Source: Lepas anatifera
Lineage: Eukaryota > Arthropoda > Thecostraca > Lepadidae
Assembly (NCBI GenBank): GCA_034440635.1
Contig: JAOTON010001680.1
Span: forward strand, 1,306,001 to 1,370,000
Direction: 5' to 3'
DNA length: 64,000 nt
Below the pieces are notes generated by a model. It was not told the DNA's origin. It saw nothing but the letters and a program-made list of their open reading frames with translations, and searched no databases. A program made the translations under genes and the position numbers. Each line of letters begins with the position of its first letter. The first letter of the stretch is position 1. Positions 1-10,781 of the stretch are shown one piece after another.

Positions 1-875
1 AGCTAGTAAGTTTCTACACACTCTAATGCGTCCGTTTTCATGTCCGTGACCTTTCCTTGCGGCCCTAAAAGCGACCTGAAGATCGGCCTCTTGCGTCCAA
101 CCGTCCGCAGTGTCAGCAAGATGCCTGTACACCAACGCTTACAGCCAACATAAATATACAAATGTGCATGTTGAGGTGCCGCCCGGCGCTGCACCCTGTC
201 GATGTCAACTCGCCTGGACTTCAAAACTCATCCACTGTTATTTCTCTTAGGCTGACGCGACCAGTTATCTTCTCGTCATTGCATCATGCTGACGAAAAAG
301 CAGTCGTCAACATGTCGACATGATCTATATGTTTCATCCCACAGGTGTGCCTGATGGCCAATCCTTCCACCGCCTTCCAAAACGACCGCAGAGCCGATCG
401 GCAGCGATAAGCGGCCGGGGACAGGTACTCTGGCATGCCCTGGCGACCACACACTGTCAACACCGGCCCAACCCAGTCGGATTACTGGGGCCAAGTGGGG
501 CCGGCTCGCTGCGACTCTCCCAAATAAGGCACCGGGTAAATCAAGGGCCGTGCGAACATCCGATACATCCGGCTGCGTTGCCGCCGGCTGGCTCTGCCAC
601 TGATCAATGCCGACAGCAGCCGACTCCCACTGCCACGGCTGATCCTGTTTGTATACGTTACGACCCCATCGTCAGCGAAGAGACAACCAGAACGGACACC
701 ACACCCTTCCCGAGAGGAAATTTCCCAGGACGCCTAGTTAGCGGGCCGTTGGAATCGCGTCTATCTTCTGCGAAAGTGACGCACTGGCGCCTCAGGCAAG
801 TCCATCCAGGATGCTGCCCCCCTCCCCTCTCCCCGTCCCCGATATAAACATCAAGACGGCAAACGCCATCGAAAC
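1..875. other. Non-repetitive leader, no gene recognised
   Basis: Mixed-composition DNA. A 175-codon frame runs on the plus strand from 320 to 847, but its product is rich in proline, serine, arginine and histidine with no domain or signal peptide I recognise. It lies in GC-rich sequence, where stop codons are rare. I treat it as chance. No tandem repeat or transposon end is visible before 876. Confidence 0.5.
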
Positions 876-1077
876 ACGCTCATCCGCAGAATAGAGGAGC
901 TAATCAAACCAGGCTCATCCACAGAACGGAGAAGCTAATCAAGCCAGGCTCATCCACAGAGCGGAGAAGCTAATCAAGCCAGGCTCATCCACAGAACGGA
1001 GAAGCTAATCAAAGCAGGCTCATCCGTAGAACGGAAGAGCTGATCAAAGTACGCTTATTTACAGAACGGAGGAACTG
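876..1077. repeat. Minisatellite, 35-bp unit, about 5.8 copies
   Basis: Units start at 876, 911, 946, 981, 1016 and 1051. Each reads approximately AGGCTCATCCACAGAACGGA followed by GAAGCTAATCAAGCC. The central three copies differ by one or two bases, while the outer copies are more diverged (for example GCTTATTTACAG in the last). Better-preserved central copies are usual in arrays that grow by internal duplication. No coding role is visible. Confidence 0.93.
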
Positions 1078-1272
1078 CAGTGGTCCCCAGAATATGGCGC
1101 CGTCTTTCACTTGTCCGTGAAAGCCTGGTGCTTGACACACCGCCGAACATCAATGACAAACCGCCGACACATCAATCTCTGGAGATCAGTACACAACACT
1201 AACGCTGCCAATCGCCTGAAAACCATATCTGAACACGACTGCCAGCTGGAATCGCACACCAAAGCCTGCTCA

Positions 1273-1334
1273 CAGTCTGGCACTGACAGATATCAGTCTG
1301 GCATCGACAGATATCTTTCTGACATCGGCAGATA
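1273..1334. repeat. Short tandem repeat, 21-bp unit, 3 copies
   Basis: Three consecutive units begin at 1273, 1294 and 1315, based on CAGTCTGGCACTGACAGATA. The third copy has several substitutions. A short plus-strand frame runs through it only because 21 is a multiple of three. Confidence 0.85.
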
Positions 1335-2258
1335 ATCATCGCCTGCTAAGCCGATAGTAACTGGCTCTGGTTTCCTGTGGTTCGAGCTAAAACTCACTGC
1401 CCACATTCAGCCGTGGTCTTATATGGCCCGTTCATGGCACGGACTTTCCCTCAAGTAGCTGGGACAGAAGTACCTTTTAATTGCTTACTTTAGATTCATT
1501 TCGTGATTTACCTCTTCGATACTCCCTTACTTGGACCTTCCTGAAGGTTTAGCTTTCTAATCCATTCTCGATCTTATTAACTCGTGGGTAACGTTAACTT
1601 CCCCCACGCCATTCTATCAATTTGATCTATACATCCCACGTCTAAGTTCAGAACATGTTATAATGCACCAACGCTACTTCAATAAAAGGATAACTTGATC
1701 AGTTTTCAAGAAAATAGCAATTCAGAGAACATTGCAGTCCGTTCCTTCCCATATAGACACACAGCTGCTGCAAATGCATATAGCTCAACATGACCGACAA
1801 GTCAGCCTCCCGTGGATTAAAATAAAGTGACGCTCTGGGAAAAAATGTGCTTTCTTGTTTTTCATATCAATTGAATTTATAATCTTTTGATCACAATCGT
1901 CAAGCTAACATTGCATATACTTTCGGATTGAGGATCTTAATAAATTCCTTTGTGTTTCACTCAATTGAGCGACCGTTTTGTTGAAAGACTATAAACGCGC
2001 CCTGAACAAAAATAATACACAAATACCCGATAATACAACAAATAACCGATTGGAATGAAACTTTCAAAGCAGGTGCTCGGGTACATCATTTCTGGCCAGG
2101 CCCAGAGAACCGAATGGTGAGATTGGAAAGTCTTGCCGTAAGAGTCGACTTGGTTTGCCGCCTCTCGATCGGTCCCACTTCGTTTCGCCACAGCTCTTAG
2201 AGCGGCCTGTTTTACCTTGTACGGCGAATCGACACGGCGACGAAACAGGAATACGCAC
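1335..2258. other. AT-rich single-copy stretch, no gene seen
   Basis: From about 1360 to 2060 the sequence is AT-rich with frequent stops in all frames. The short minus-strand frames at 1961-2378 show no recognisable protein. No transposon terminus or hairpin stands out. Confidence 0.5.
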
Positions 2259-2396
2259 TTGGTAGCGCGGTGGATGGCCGGGACGTCGGTGTCGCTTCAC
2301 ACCCGACAAGAGTGTTGCACTCGGCCATTGGTAGCACTGTGGATGGCCGGGGAGCCGGTGTCGCTTCACACTCGACAAGGGTGTTGCACTCGACCA
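2259..2396. repeat. Tandem duplication, 69-bp unit, 2 copies
   Basis: Copies at 2259-2327 and 2328-2396 share the blocks TTGGTAGC, GTGGATGGCCGGG and GGTGTCGCTTCACAC. They differ at roughly ten positions. 69 is a multiple of three, so frames on both strands continue through both copies (2064-2378 minus, 2217-2411 plus) and their peptides are repetitive. Confidence 0.9.
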
Positions 2397-2793
2397 GCTC
2401 CAGTTTGCTAACGCTGCCGACCGCGCGCAGACAGTTTTAACAACGCCAGCTGAAGTCCCCAGGCAGCTGCTGAATTTGGCGAGCCTCGGTCAAGTCACGC
2501 GATCTCAACATCTGCCGCATGGTCAAACTTCCCCTAATTATTGTGAAGTGGAATTCTGGGGGCGATTGTGTGGTGCTTTATCTATCGATACCAATACCGG
2601 CACCATGTGAGTGAGTCGACACAAAGTTTACAAGAGCGAAATAACGGCGGGACAGCGCCCAGCTGTCTTCCTTCGACGGTGACAGCATCGACGGCGACGC
2701 TACCGCCTGCTGTTCCCCCTGCGAAGGCGCTCACTGCTGCAGTCTGCTCCCGCTTAGTCCACCTCACTGGGTCGGACACATCACCGCATCAGG

Positions 2794-3048
2794 TTGTCAG
2801 ACGTCCGCAGCAGGCTGTCTGACGTCCGCAGCAGGCTTTCTGACGTCCGCAGCAGGCTGTCTGACGTCTGCAGCAGGCTGTCTGACTTCCACAGCAGCCT
2901 GTCTGACGTCCGCAGCAGGCTGTTTGACGTCCGCAGCAGGCTGTCTGACGTCCGCAGCAGGCTGTCTGACGTCCACAGCCGGCTGTCTGACGTCTGCAGC
3001 AGGCTGTCTGACGTTCGCAGCAGGCTATCTGACGTCCGCAGCAGGCTG
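2794..3048. repeat. Minisatellite, 21-bp unit, about 12 copies
   Basis: The unit is approximately GTCTGACGTCCGCAGCAGGC plus T. The plus-strand frame 2794-3051 reads it as about twelve heptads of the form LSDVRSR, and a second plus-strand frame (2924-3115) is also open. Two frames open across one array, with no flanking non-repeat coding sequence, argue that this is a non-coding minisatellite. Variants such as CTTCCACAGCAGCC are scattered among the copies. Confidence 0.95.
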
Positions 3049-5066
3049 TAGCAGTGCTACACTGCTACGCAGTCCGAGCGGAGACAAGCGCAGCGCCGCG
3101 GCGCCATGGCGATAGTTAGAAACCGACCCCACCAGCGCACCTCGACACATTGACGTGCATTTGAGCCATAGAGCACAGTGCCTACTTGTGTCTCAGAGGA
3201 ACCTGATCCACATCGGGGCAACGATACGGTCGATACGGTCTGCCTCGTATCGTTCCTGTCCTCGGGTGCTGATCTGCCCGGTCTGAGCGATTTGAGAGTC
3301 CTACGCCAAATCACCATCACCACCAATCACCATCACTTAATGCACTAGAGCCGCAATAATGATGATTAAGGATGGCGCTCTAAACGTCTCTTTTCCTGGA
3401 CGGTTCAGCACTACGGGATAGGAGCAATGCTTACGAAATGTACGAGTCGTATCTCTTGAAACGATACACAAGCTTGAAGATTCTTCTCTCTGGATGTGAT
3501 GAGATCAGACTCACAAGGAATATAATATTTTCATGTCATGCGTTGAGACTTCGCTTCACCAGCAGATATTACTTTCATCTCTTCCGTTTTGCGAACGAAG
3601 CAGTCACCACGACACGCCACCGGATTTGAGACCCCCTCCCCCAGTAAGGAGACAGACCAAACGCTGTGGTCAGCAAGAACATCTTGCCTGTTTAGTTCGC
3701 TGATTGGACCATTGCCACACAGATGCCCAATTCTTCGGAGGCGCATCAACCCAGGGTTCAGAACCACCACTCATCAACCCATGGCCTGTCAGACCGCCGC
3801 ACAACACGCCTGCTGACAGTGACAGAAGTCCATCCGCCACGCACATTGGCCGTGACTGGCGTCCCTGCACATCGCTCTCATCACCGAGTAAACACACTGA
3901 CACCAATGAGGTGCACGTCAGCGTCAGCAGCTGCGGGGAGAGGCCACCCGGGCCCTCATCTCATCCCAGCCCAACCAGCGCTAACGGCCCGCTCAACTGG
4001 AGTAATGTGCCCTACGCAAACAGGCGATGAGGTGCAGCGGAGGGCCGGCAGCTGTGCCCCAGTTCTGCGACGGCTGCTCTGACCGGCAAGTGGGCTGACA
4101 GCCGCGTCAATTGTGTGTACGTACGGGGCGGGGCGGCAGCTGTGCAGGAGCAGGAGGTCCCACTGTGGGCCGGCGCAGCGGCCGCACGCGCTCACACGCA
4201 CACGCACCCAGCCAGGAATGTGGCGCAGGCGGCACAGAGTCCATGAAGTCTGCACCTTGGGACTGTGAAGCTAATAGACAAACAGTGTGGCTTGCTTAGT
4301 TTGAAACTGGTCTAGGACATATCAGGATTGCTCGGATTGGGAATAATACAATTTCGAGCAGAAGAAAGCGTAACTCACCGTCGCACCACTCCTCGCTGGA
4401 TGCCGAAGTCAGCATCTCGGCAGGCGCTGGATACCTGGCAGGAGGCATGCCCAGTCTCCGCACGGGCAGACTCAAATCCAGGCCAGCGCTCCAGCGCGCC
4501 TGCACACACCAGATCCCGCACATGTCGCCGCCACCGGCGGAGCCGACCCCGCACATGGAATCACGACAGGGCGCCGCGGCCGGAGAGCGGTGACTGACGC
4601 GTCCCGCGCCCCCTCCTGCTGCCCAGCCGCAGCCGGCCGCCAGGGGGCTGGACTCTGGCCGCACAGATAACGCCCGAAGGTCGGCCGGCGTCGCCTCAGC
4701 TGTGTAACCAGGCTCTGTCCCCCTTCCAGCCCCGCCGCCGCGCTGGGGCCTCACTGAGATCGCTGCAGGCGGTGTTACAGCGTCTCACGAAGCGTGAGGG
4801 TGCGGGGACATCGTCACTGCTGGGGCAACTAGCCGGAAATGAACCGTTAGCTGGCAGTGTAGCAGTCGAGCACGTGGAACCCGTTTTCATGTGAGATTTA
4901 CAGCGTCCCAAATAATGACAGGCTTCGGTATAGTGGCAGATGGTGTGATAGTTTGGTGGTGAGCATAGTCCCAAATGAGTGGCCAGATTTATCACAAGAT
5001 GAAACAGGCGTTTTCTTCCACCATCCAGCTCCAGCTGTCAGAAAATACAACCGACGCCATTTTCCG
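3049..5066. other. Mostly GC-rich single-copy DNA, no gene recognised
   Basis: Several overlapping frames of 60-150 codons occur on both strands (3704-4082 plus; 3956-4255 and 4296-4754 minus). None shows a domain, signal peptide or membrane segment I recognise. Their overlap in GC-rich sequence (about 3720-4800) fits chance. A small inverted pair, AACGATACG near 3221 and CGTATCGTT near 3248, could form a 9-bp stem. A 5-prime exon of an unknown gene cannot be excluded. Confidence 0.45.
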
Positions 5067-5246
5067 GTTAATAATGATTATTTGAGTTTACCGACGCACC
5101 AGCTGCCGGGGTTATACGGCGCCGGCAACTCTCACTCTGTTGGACGCAATTTGGGGGATCAGACTATCTTATTCAGAAGCTCTGCCGGGACCTAAGCCCG
5201 GGACCTTTCCAGCACCAGTGCTCTACCACTGAGCCATGCACTCCCC
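5067..5246 (-). mobile_element. tRNA-derived SINE, family 1, copy 1 (full length)
   Basis: Read on the minus strand, it starts with a tRNA-like head at about 5183-5243. The RNA polymerase III A box TGGCTCAGTGGT lies at 5225-5236, and a degenerate B-box region within a GGGAC/GTCCC-type stem lies at about 5185-5202. The body follows (5087-5182), ending in a GGTAAACTC tail and an AT-rich stretch (AATAATCATTATT). The body is shared with a second copy at 7297-7401, which shows that it is dispersed. SINEs are non-autonomous and are copied by a partner LINE. The head plus GTTTAACG-type tail resembles SINEs of molluscs and other invertebrates, but I cannot name the family. Confidence 0.75.
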
Positions 5247-6229
5247 ACACTACCGCCACCATGATCGTGCAAATTTCCTCCGCACTTCAGCCCCTGTGAA
5301 ACCCCAAATTATGGAGAGAAGTTGACGGAGTTATACCACCCAAAACTCGGCGTCACCCATCCCAGCGTATCCTATGGAACAATTTAGTAGTCTGGTGGTT
5401 AAGCACCTCCAATGTGGCCAGCCAACTAAGCCAATATCGTTCTTTGGATATGTGGTGAATTTGCTTTTTTGCCTGATATCCTAGCGGAAAAATTTATATA
5501 TTTTTGTACAGTGTTCCATTTTTAATAAGATCCGTTGCCATAAGCTGTGGAACAGTATATGACATGCGAGAAAACTAAAGACGAAGCAAAGATCCGAATG
5601 GTATTGTGTGGGAGGAGTGCCGTGAATAGACCTGGTTGATGAGAATTCCGGTGCACTTGCGCGCCAATTCCCTGACGTGACTACCATGTCACGTGCTGGT
5701 CGAAATTAACAGGGATTCCTAGTTCCAGTGCAAAGGGTGATAATGGCTTCACAGAACTTTATGGAAAATCTAAGAATGCTGCAGATGTTATGTTGAGATC
5801 CAATGACCAGAATTAATTTTGATTCGTTAAGTAATCTAGCGAAGAAGGCGTAATTTTGAACTACGACGCCAGGTCAAAAATTTTCAGAAAACTACTAGGT
5901 CAGATTTCTTGCAGAAAATAGAGCTGGGGTGCTGCTTTGGCAAGCCATCAAGCAGTCCATTGACCTTAACAGGGGTTCAGCAGGAACCTTATGACTTATT
6001 CAAGCATGGGGAACGGTTTATTTCAACCTCCAGACCAACTAGCATGACATGAACCATGTAATTAGTCATAAAGAACACAGTAGGACCCCTCAGCTCCTGC
6101 ATCGGCTTGAATTGTGATTTGCAGTATTCAGAACACTGAAACATTGAACAATGTAAACCCTGCAAGGTCGACACAGGCGGCCCACACAGCCAGCAGTGAG
6201 TATTTTCCCCGCCCGCGTGATTCCGAGTC
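5247..6229. other. AT-rich stretch, no gene seen
   Basis: No long frame of interest. The minus-strand frame 5481-5687 (68 codons) matches nothing I know. AGGTCA half-sites occur singly near 5872 and 5901. No repeat or transposon end was identified. Confidence 0.45.
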
Positions 6230-6600
6230 CCTGCTTTACACCGAAATGAAGCGGTTCTGCGGGTGGAGGAGCCGGCATTGGGCTGGTAATTCGATTCCCA
6301 ATACCCCGGGACCGGACACCCAGCACTGGGTTCTGAACACTTCCGGAGAGCGCAGCCTGTCCGTTAGGATGTAACCGAAGACAGGCAGAGATAAGGTAAT
6401 CCGCTTTGGCGGTTGCCCTTGAGGAAGAAGGTGGCAGCGGCAGTCTGCTGCTTCGGCAGATCGGCAGCCGGGCCAGGCTTCTGGAGCAGAGCGGTCCACC
6501 CGACCTGTGCCAGTGTTGGGCTGGTGGGGCCTGGTGGGGCCGTACAGAATAGCACTGCCGTCGGTGGACTCTGTGGTGGAATAAATAAATAAAACTGCAT
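6230..6600 (+). mobile_element. Probable SINE with B-box-like motif and AATAAA-repeat tail
   Basis: The B-box-like block ATTCGATTCCCAAT lies at about 6289-6302, inside an ATTGGG/CCCAAT inverted pair typical of a tRNA T-stem but with extra bases in the loop. About 290 bp downstream the sequence ends in AATAAATAAATAAAAC (about 6581-6596), the kind of simple tail left by target-primed reverse transcription. No clear A box is visible and there is no second copy in this window, so the call is tentative. It abuts the inverted-repeat element at 6612. Confidence 0.4.
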
Positions 6601-6611
6601 GATACAGGCGA

Positions 6612-6858
6612 AGTTTACACGGTAAATCAAACGACACGGCTTGGTCGTGTCAAGCCAAACCAAGCCAAGCGCGCGTTGGGCCAGGAATCCAGCGGGGAAT
6701 TGAGACAACACTGGATTTTGTGTTTTTAGAGAACACAAGTTGTCAGAAATAAGTTTCAGCTTTTCGCGCTGTAGCCCTGACCTACCACTTGCTCCCACAA
6801 AATTCCTTCCTAGCATCGCCGGCAACCGTTCCGTGCCGTTTAATTTACCGTGTAAGCT
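6612..6858. mobile_element. 247-bp inverted-repeat MITE, TA-flanked
   Basis: A 28-bp arm at 6612-6639 and its reverse complement at 6831-6858 match at 25 of 28 positions. The core of each arm is CACGGTAAATYAAACG. Taking CACGG as the terminus, both sides are flanked by TA, the target duplication of Tc1/mariner-type elements. No transposase frame fits in about 190 bp of interior, so it would depend on an enzyme supplied elsewhere. The superfamily call rests only on the TA dinucleotides. Confidence 0.7.
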
Positions 6859-7296
6859 GCACTGCAGCCTTAATGCGCTGTAGGAATACAGACAGCATGG
6901 TAGAGAATTCAGCCTATCAAATAATCATAGGCTTTGGCTTATTAAACCCCACCCGGCCCTCAAGCACTTCAGATCCACCTTCGTCATAGTTTGAGGATAG
7001 TTTCAATGGCACCAATGACCAAGTCCAATGGCTCGCATTGGACTGTAGGCCATCGATATAAAATCCCAATACCACGTATTGCGTTACTTGTTGACCTTAT
7101 ACATGTGACATGAATCTCATATGAAAAGATTAAACATACACTCCTGCAGCCACCTTGACTATTCTTGGAAAACACGTCACGGGATCTGGCCTGATACACT
7201 TATCTGAGATGATCCGGACCTGTACTTTTTGGGGAAGCTTTGAGGAAGATCAAATATTTCATACCAAGTACGGCAGCGCTTCTCGCCGCTATTTTT
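6859..7296. other. Single-copy stretch, no gene seen
   Basis: Moderately AT-rich with no frame above about 70 codons, no tandem repeat and no transposon terminus recognised. Confidence 0.5.
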
Positions 7297-7401
7297 TGAC
7301 TATTTAATAATTGTTGGGGTTTAACGGCGCACCAACTGCCAGGGTCATACGGCGTCGCCAACTCTCACCCTGTTGGAAGGGATTTTGGGGATCAGATCAA
7401 C
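7297..7401 (-). mobile_element. tRNA-derived SINE, family 1, copy 2 (head lost)
   Basis: It matches the body and tail of the SINE at 5067-5246. Shared blocks include ATACGGCG, CAACTCTCAC, TGTTGGA, GGGGATCAGA and CTTATTCAGA. The match stops at 7401, exactly where the other copy enters its tRNA-like head, and is followed by a run of A residues. The A-box region is absent, so this copy is 5-prime truncated and should be transcriptionally dead. Its AT-rich tail (TTAATAATTGTTGG) differs from copy 1. Confidence 0.8.
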
Positions 7402-7452
7402 TTATTCAGAGCAAAAAAAAACCGAGGAGCGTCCAAACACCCAAACCCCACA

Positions 7453-7606
7453 CCTGGAAGCAGTGGCAGATCCAAGGGGGAGGGGCTAGGAGGCTAACCC
7501 CCAATTCAGCCTGTAAACGGGGGCTGCCCGAGGTACTGGCGGGTAAGGCTCGAGCCCTCTAGTCCCCCCACCTAAATAAATTCCTGGCTCCGCCACTGCC
7601 TGGAAG
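7453..7606. mobile_element. hAT-type MITE, 138 bp, with perfect 8-bp target-site duplication
   Basis: The element spans 7461-7598. Its left end is CAGTGGCAGATCCA and its right end, reverse-complemented, is CAGTGGCGGAGCCA. It is flanked by a perfect 8-bp direct repeat CCTGGAAG at 7453-7460 and 7599-7606. A terminus beginning CAG and an 8-bp duplication are hallmarks of the hAT superfamily. The interior is G- then C-rich with no frame for a transposase. It sits about 60 bp from the truncated SINE. The perfect duplication implies a fairly recent insertion. Confidence 0.92.
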
Positions 7607-9621
7607 ATGTGTGAGGGGGGCAGTTAAATACCCCTCAAAGCAACTCTCAATTCCTGGACATCCTGGAAACAACGGCACCTTCATTTTCAGAGGAGACTCC
7701 TGTCCAGTTTTTAAAGCAAATCTTCCAGGACCTTTCAAGCCAAATATACGATTCCAGGGCATTATTACGTATTGGAGATTTACAAAGGCCAGAGGCGTGA
7801 GCGTGTTGAAGTGTCCAAGTGTGGTATGCAGGCGTGTCTGCCGGTATGCAGCGTTAGCGGGGGTCCTGATGAGTCAGTCGACCACGAGCTGGAGTCAGAG
7901 CTGTGACGGCTGCAGCCCCGCTCCTCCAACGGTCGTTACGCGTCGCGTCACAGATACCACGATTCAAATTCGAGCCCCGGCCCGCGGTTGGTCAGGGGCA
8001 CTGGTGCTGTTGGAAGGGTATCGGCGCACCCACACTCGACGAGTAAACAGCGCGTGATGTGTTGTTTGCTATCATTCCAAGATACGGCATTTAAACCGCG
8101 TCCTATTCAGTTGCTGCGGTACGTTTAAACATGTACAAGTCTGCAATAATAACTATGAGGTTCGAAACCATCTGCTGGAGGATGACAACAAAGAGTGTTC
8201 CCAACGGACTTTTGGATCCCACGTCGGGAGAATATGAGACCGCCACCAAGAGCGCCACCTAAGGTGATGGCCGGACTACCCCGATCTGCAGAGGTTTTTA
8301 TATCCATTGTCGTAAAAGTATCCTTTTCATGCTTCCCTGCTCCTTCTCCAAAAACAAGGCTCACAAATGTGTCAGCATGCCGTCCCGACCCTTTACTATT
8401 CATCACAAGCATCTGGGATGGAGAAGAGTTAGCCGGAACTTTAGAATAGCGACGATCACATGTCATAGCAAATAACGATCCCGCGACACAGGCGGATGTT
8501 GGTTCATAGAAGAGGCCCTGTTGCTGGCCGCCTGACGGGGGGTTCGCAGTTCACCGTGAGCGAGATAGCCACCGTTAGAGAAGTCGTAGTTGCCATAATA
8601 AAACACTGGGGCGGAGGCCTCCAGACAGATTAGTGACATCGGCCTCATACTTGGGCGCATTCCAGATACATAAAACACAAATGTGAGCCGGATACCTTCC
8701 AGGATGTCGGAATGCATTGGTCATTTCCAGAAACAGACACATAAAAACCACTCACAATAATGTTTGTGGGTCGCCGCAGCAATCCCCGCTTTCTGCAGCT
8801 TACTGTTTCACTATTTCACAAAAACTCCTCTCTCAACAGGCCGTTAAAGCTTTATGGTCACCGGCCTCTACTGCATATTGGAACAATCTCCCCATGCCGC
8901 CAGCGGTGAAGACCAGGCTAGAAAGCATACTCACCACGACAGAAGGGCTACATTGCAGCGCTGGCAGGCAGCGAGCGCCCAGGGCTAGATTCCAGCAGTA
9001 CCTCGTTCCCATTTCAGACAATAACACCCAACAGCAAGGCCAGCCAGTGGCCTTGGCTGTCGTCGCTTAAACAGCGCCGCCACCAGCGCACACGCTCGTG
9101 CGACAAATGCGTCAGTTTCTGCGCGGGCCGCGCGGCCATGCCGGCGCACGCCGCGGCGTCTGCGACACGCGCCACTTAGGCCCAGGAAGAAATGCACGGC
9201 CACGCGGCGAGAGGAGCCGCGCGGGTGCGCCGTCCCAGAATGAGGCATTGCCACCGCGCCGGCCACGTGACCTCATGACACGCACACACACACACAGGCA
9301 CAACGGTCACCGCCGGGGAACATCGGCAGACACGACGTGATTCAAGCGGAGACAAAGGCGCCGCAGCAGCTGCGCCGCCACCGCGCGTGCGCACAATGCA
9401 CGCACAGTCTCCACAGAAGCGCAGCGGCGCCCTGCCGGGAGCCCACAGCGCCCCCTCCCAGTTGAACATTGAACCCGACATGAACTTTGCACGCACGGGG
9501 CAGTGTCGGGCAGCGTGTGCGCCGCGACAGAGCCAGGACCGCGATAAAACAGCGGGTTCCCATCTGAGCGGGGCAGCCGCCACTCCGGCTAAACAGAAGC
9601 CGTGCGGCACAGCAGGAGGCG
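7607..9621. other. Single-copy stretch with a CpG-rich block, no gene recognised
   Basis: Overlapping frames on both strands (7611-8057 plus, 8125-8466 minus, 8717-9070 plus) have no recognisable domain. From about 9080 to 9560 the sequence is strongly CpG-rich, with frames of 60-140 codons open on both strands. That fits a CpG island or GC-rich chance better than a gene. GGTTCGAAACC at 8159 resembles a polymerase III B box but has no A box upstream. Confidence 0.45.
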
Positions 9622-9782
9622 ACGGTTTTTACCCGCCCCTGCACGCAGGAGCTGGCGGTGTTTGACCGCTCCTGCAGGCGGCAGCGGGAGCTGGCTGTTT
9701 TTACCCGCTCCTGCAGGCGACAGCGGGAGCTGGCTGTTTTTACCCGCTCCTGCAGCCGGCAGTAAGCTTTTTACCCCAGCGG
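9622..9782. repeat. Minisatellite, 39-bp unit, about 4 copies
   Basis: Units begin at about 9654, 9693 and 9732, with degraded copies on each side. The unit contains TTTTTACCCGCTCCTGCAGG and CAGCGGGAGCTGG. CCCGCT and AGCGGG within each unit can pair, so single-stranded copies could fold into a hairpin. Confidence 0.9.
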
Positions 9783-9868
9783 CGAGTAAGCGCACGCTAG
9801 GGAAATGGCATTGGCCAACCACCGAACATGAGCCTAAAATACGGTGCTGTGGAGGAAGAGCGACTTTA

Positions 9869-10306
9869 CTGGACAAAAACGTCCGATTAGGCTCATGCCG
9901 GCCAGCGGGTCGGCCGTTTTTGCGGCCATGGTTACAATAGAATTGACTTTAATCACGTCGAAGCTTCCAATACACGTCCGGCACGAGACGTTGACAACAA
10001 AGGAAGTAATTCCCCTAAAACTGTTATACTGGGAAGAACTAATCAGGCCATGACCCGGCTGGGGTGTTTTTCTCGGCGGCAGTTGCGACAGCGATTGTCC
10101 ATTACTCAGCGTCACGACGCCGAGAGCTGTCGCAGCCCTGCGCTGCCGGGTCCCCTCGCTAAAAACCACACGCCACTGCACACGCTCCGAGCGAATGCCC
10201 AACTGACACTGTTTGAGAGCCATAAATCCACTAACTTCCCTCACCAAAGAACATGGTTCCGTATTTCTCTGGTGGTATGGTGGTGTTCTCCGTAATTTTG
10301 GTCCAG
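9869..10306. mobile_element. Candidate TA-flanked inverted-repeat element, 438 bp
   Basis: The left end CTGGACAAAAACGTCCGA and the right end, reverse-complemented as CTGGACCAAAATTACGGA, match at about 13 of 18 positions. Both are flanked by TA (9867-9868 and 10307-10308). This fits a degraded Tc1/mariner-like non-autonomous element. A 179-codon minus-strand frame (9834-10373) crosses it without any transposase motif I recognise. A chance inverted repeat remains possible. Confidence 0.33.
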
Positions 10307-10308
10307 TA

Positions 10309-10781
10309 TAATCGATTAAAAAAACAACAGTTATGAATACTTTAGATGCACACATTTTCGGAAAAGTCAACAATAACGATTTTAAACGTAAAGATGAACC
10401 AACAGAAAACGTTAATTTTCATGAACGGACTGAATTGCACTAAGCAAATTAAATTCCAGGATCTAAAACGTTTTTCTTTCAGTTAATCGGCTAGGTCTTA
10501 CCTCCCGAGTTTCCAACGGTGAAATATGTGCAGCGCTCTGATATTACGCTCGAGCTGTCACTGGGGAAACCTGTTACTCATTAAATCCAAATGAACAGAA
10601 TTCAAACAGTGTGGCACGACCCATTTGGAAACAGTCCGATCACATTGAGCCGCAAATAGCATCAAGTGATGAGCTTGTGCAGTAGATGCAGTCTCTGAGC
10701 CTCGGAAGGGACAGCGGTCGCAGCGTCGGCGGGGCAGCGTGCTGCGTGACTGCACGCACCCAAGAACGGAGGCCGGCAGAC
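10309..10781. other. Single-copy stretch, no gene seen
   Basis: AT-rich to about 10500, then balanced. The minus-strand frames entering it from the right are extensions of the 53-bp repeat array and do not support a gene. Confidence 0.5.

Noticed and set aside
320..847. 175-codon open frame as a gene
   Set aside because: No recognisable domain, low-complexity composition, and GC-rich context with few stops.
3704..4754. Cluster of overlapping frames as a GC-rich multi-exon gene
   Set aside because: Frames overlap on both strands, none shows a domain, and no consistent splice pattern could be argued.
7867..7890. CTGATGAG core of a hammerhead ribozyme
   Set aside because: The CTGATGAG box is present and a short GTC/GAC stem can form, but the required GAAA box does not follow and the third stem is absent.
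7980..8030. Possible third SINE (GCACTGGTGCTG shared with the 5.1-kb SINE head)
   Set aside because: Only 12 bases are shared and the rest of the head and body do not match.
8159..8169. GGTTCGAAACC as the B box of a tRNA gene
   Set aside because: No A box or acceptor stem at the right distance upstream.
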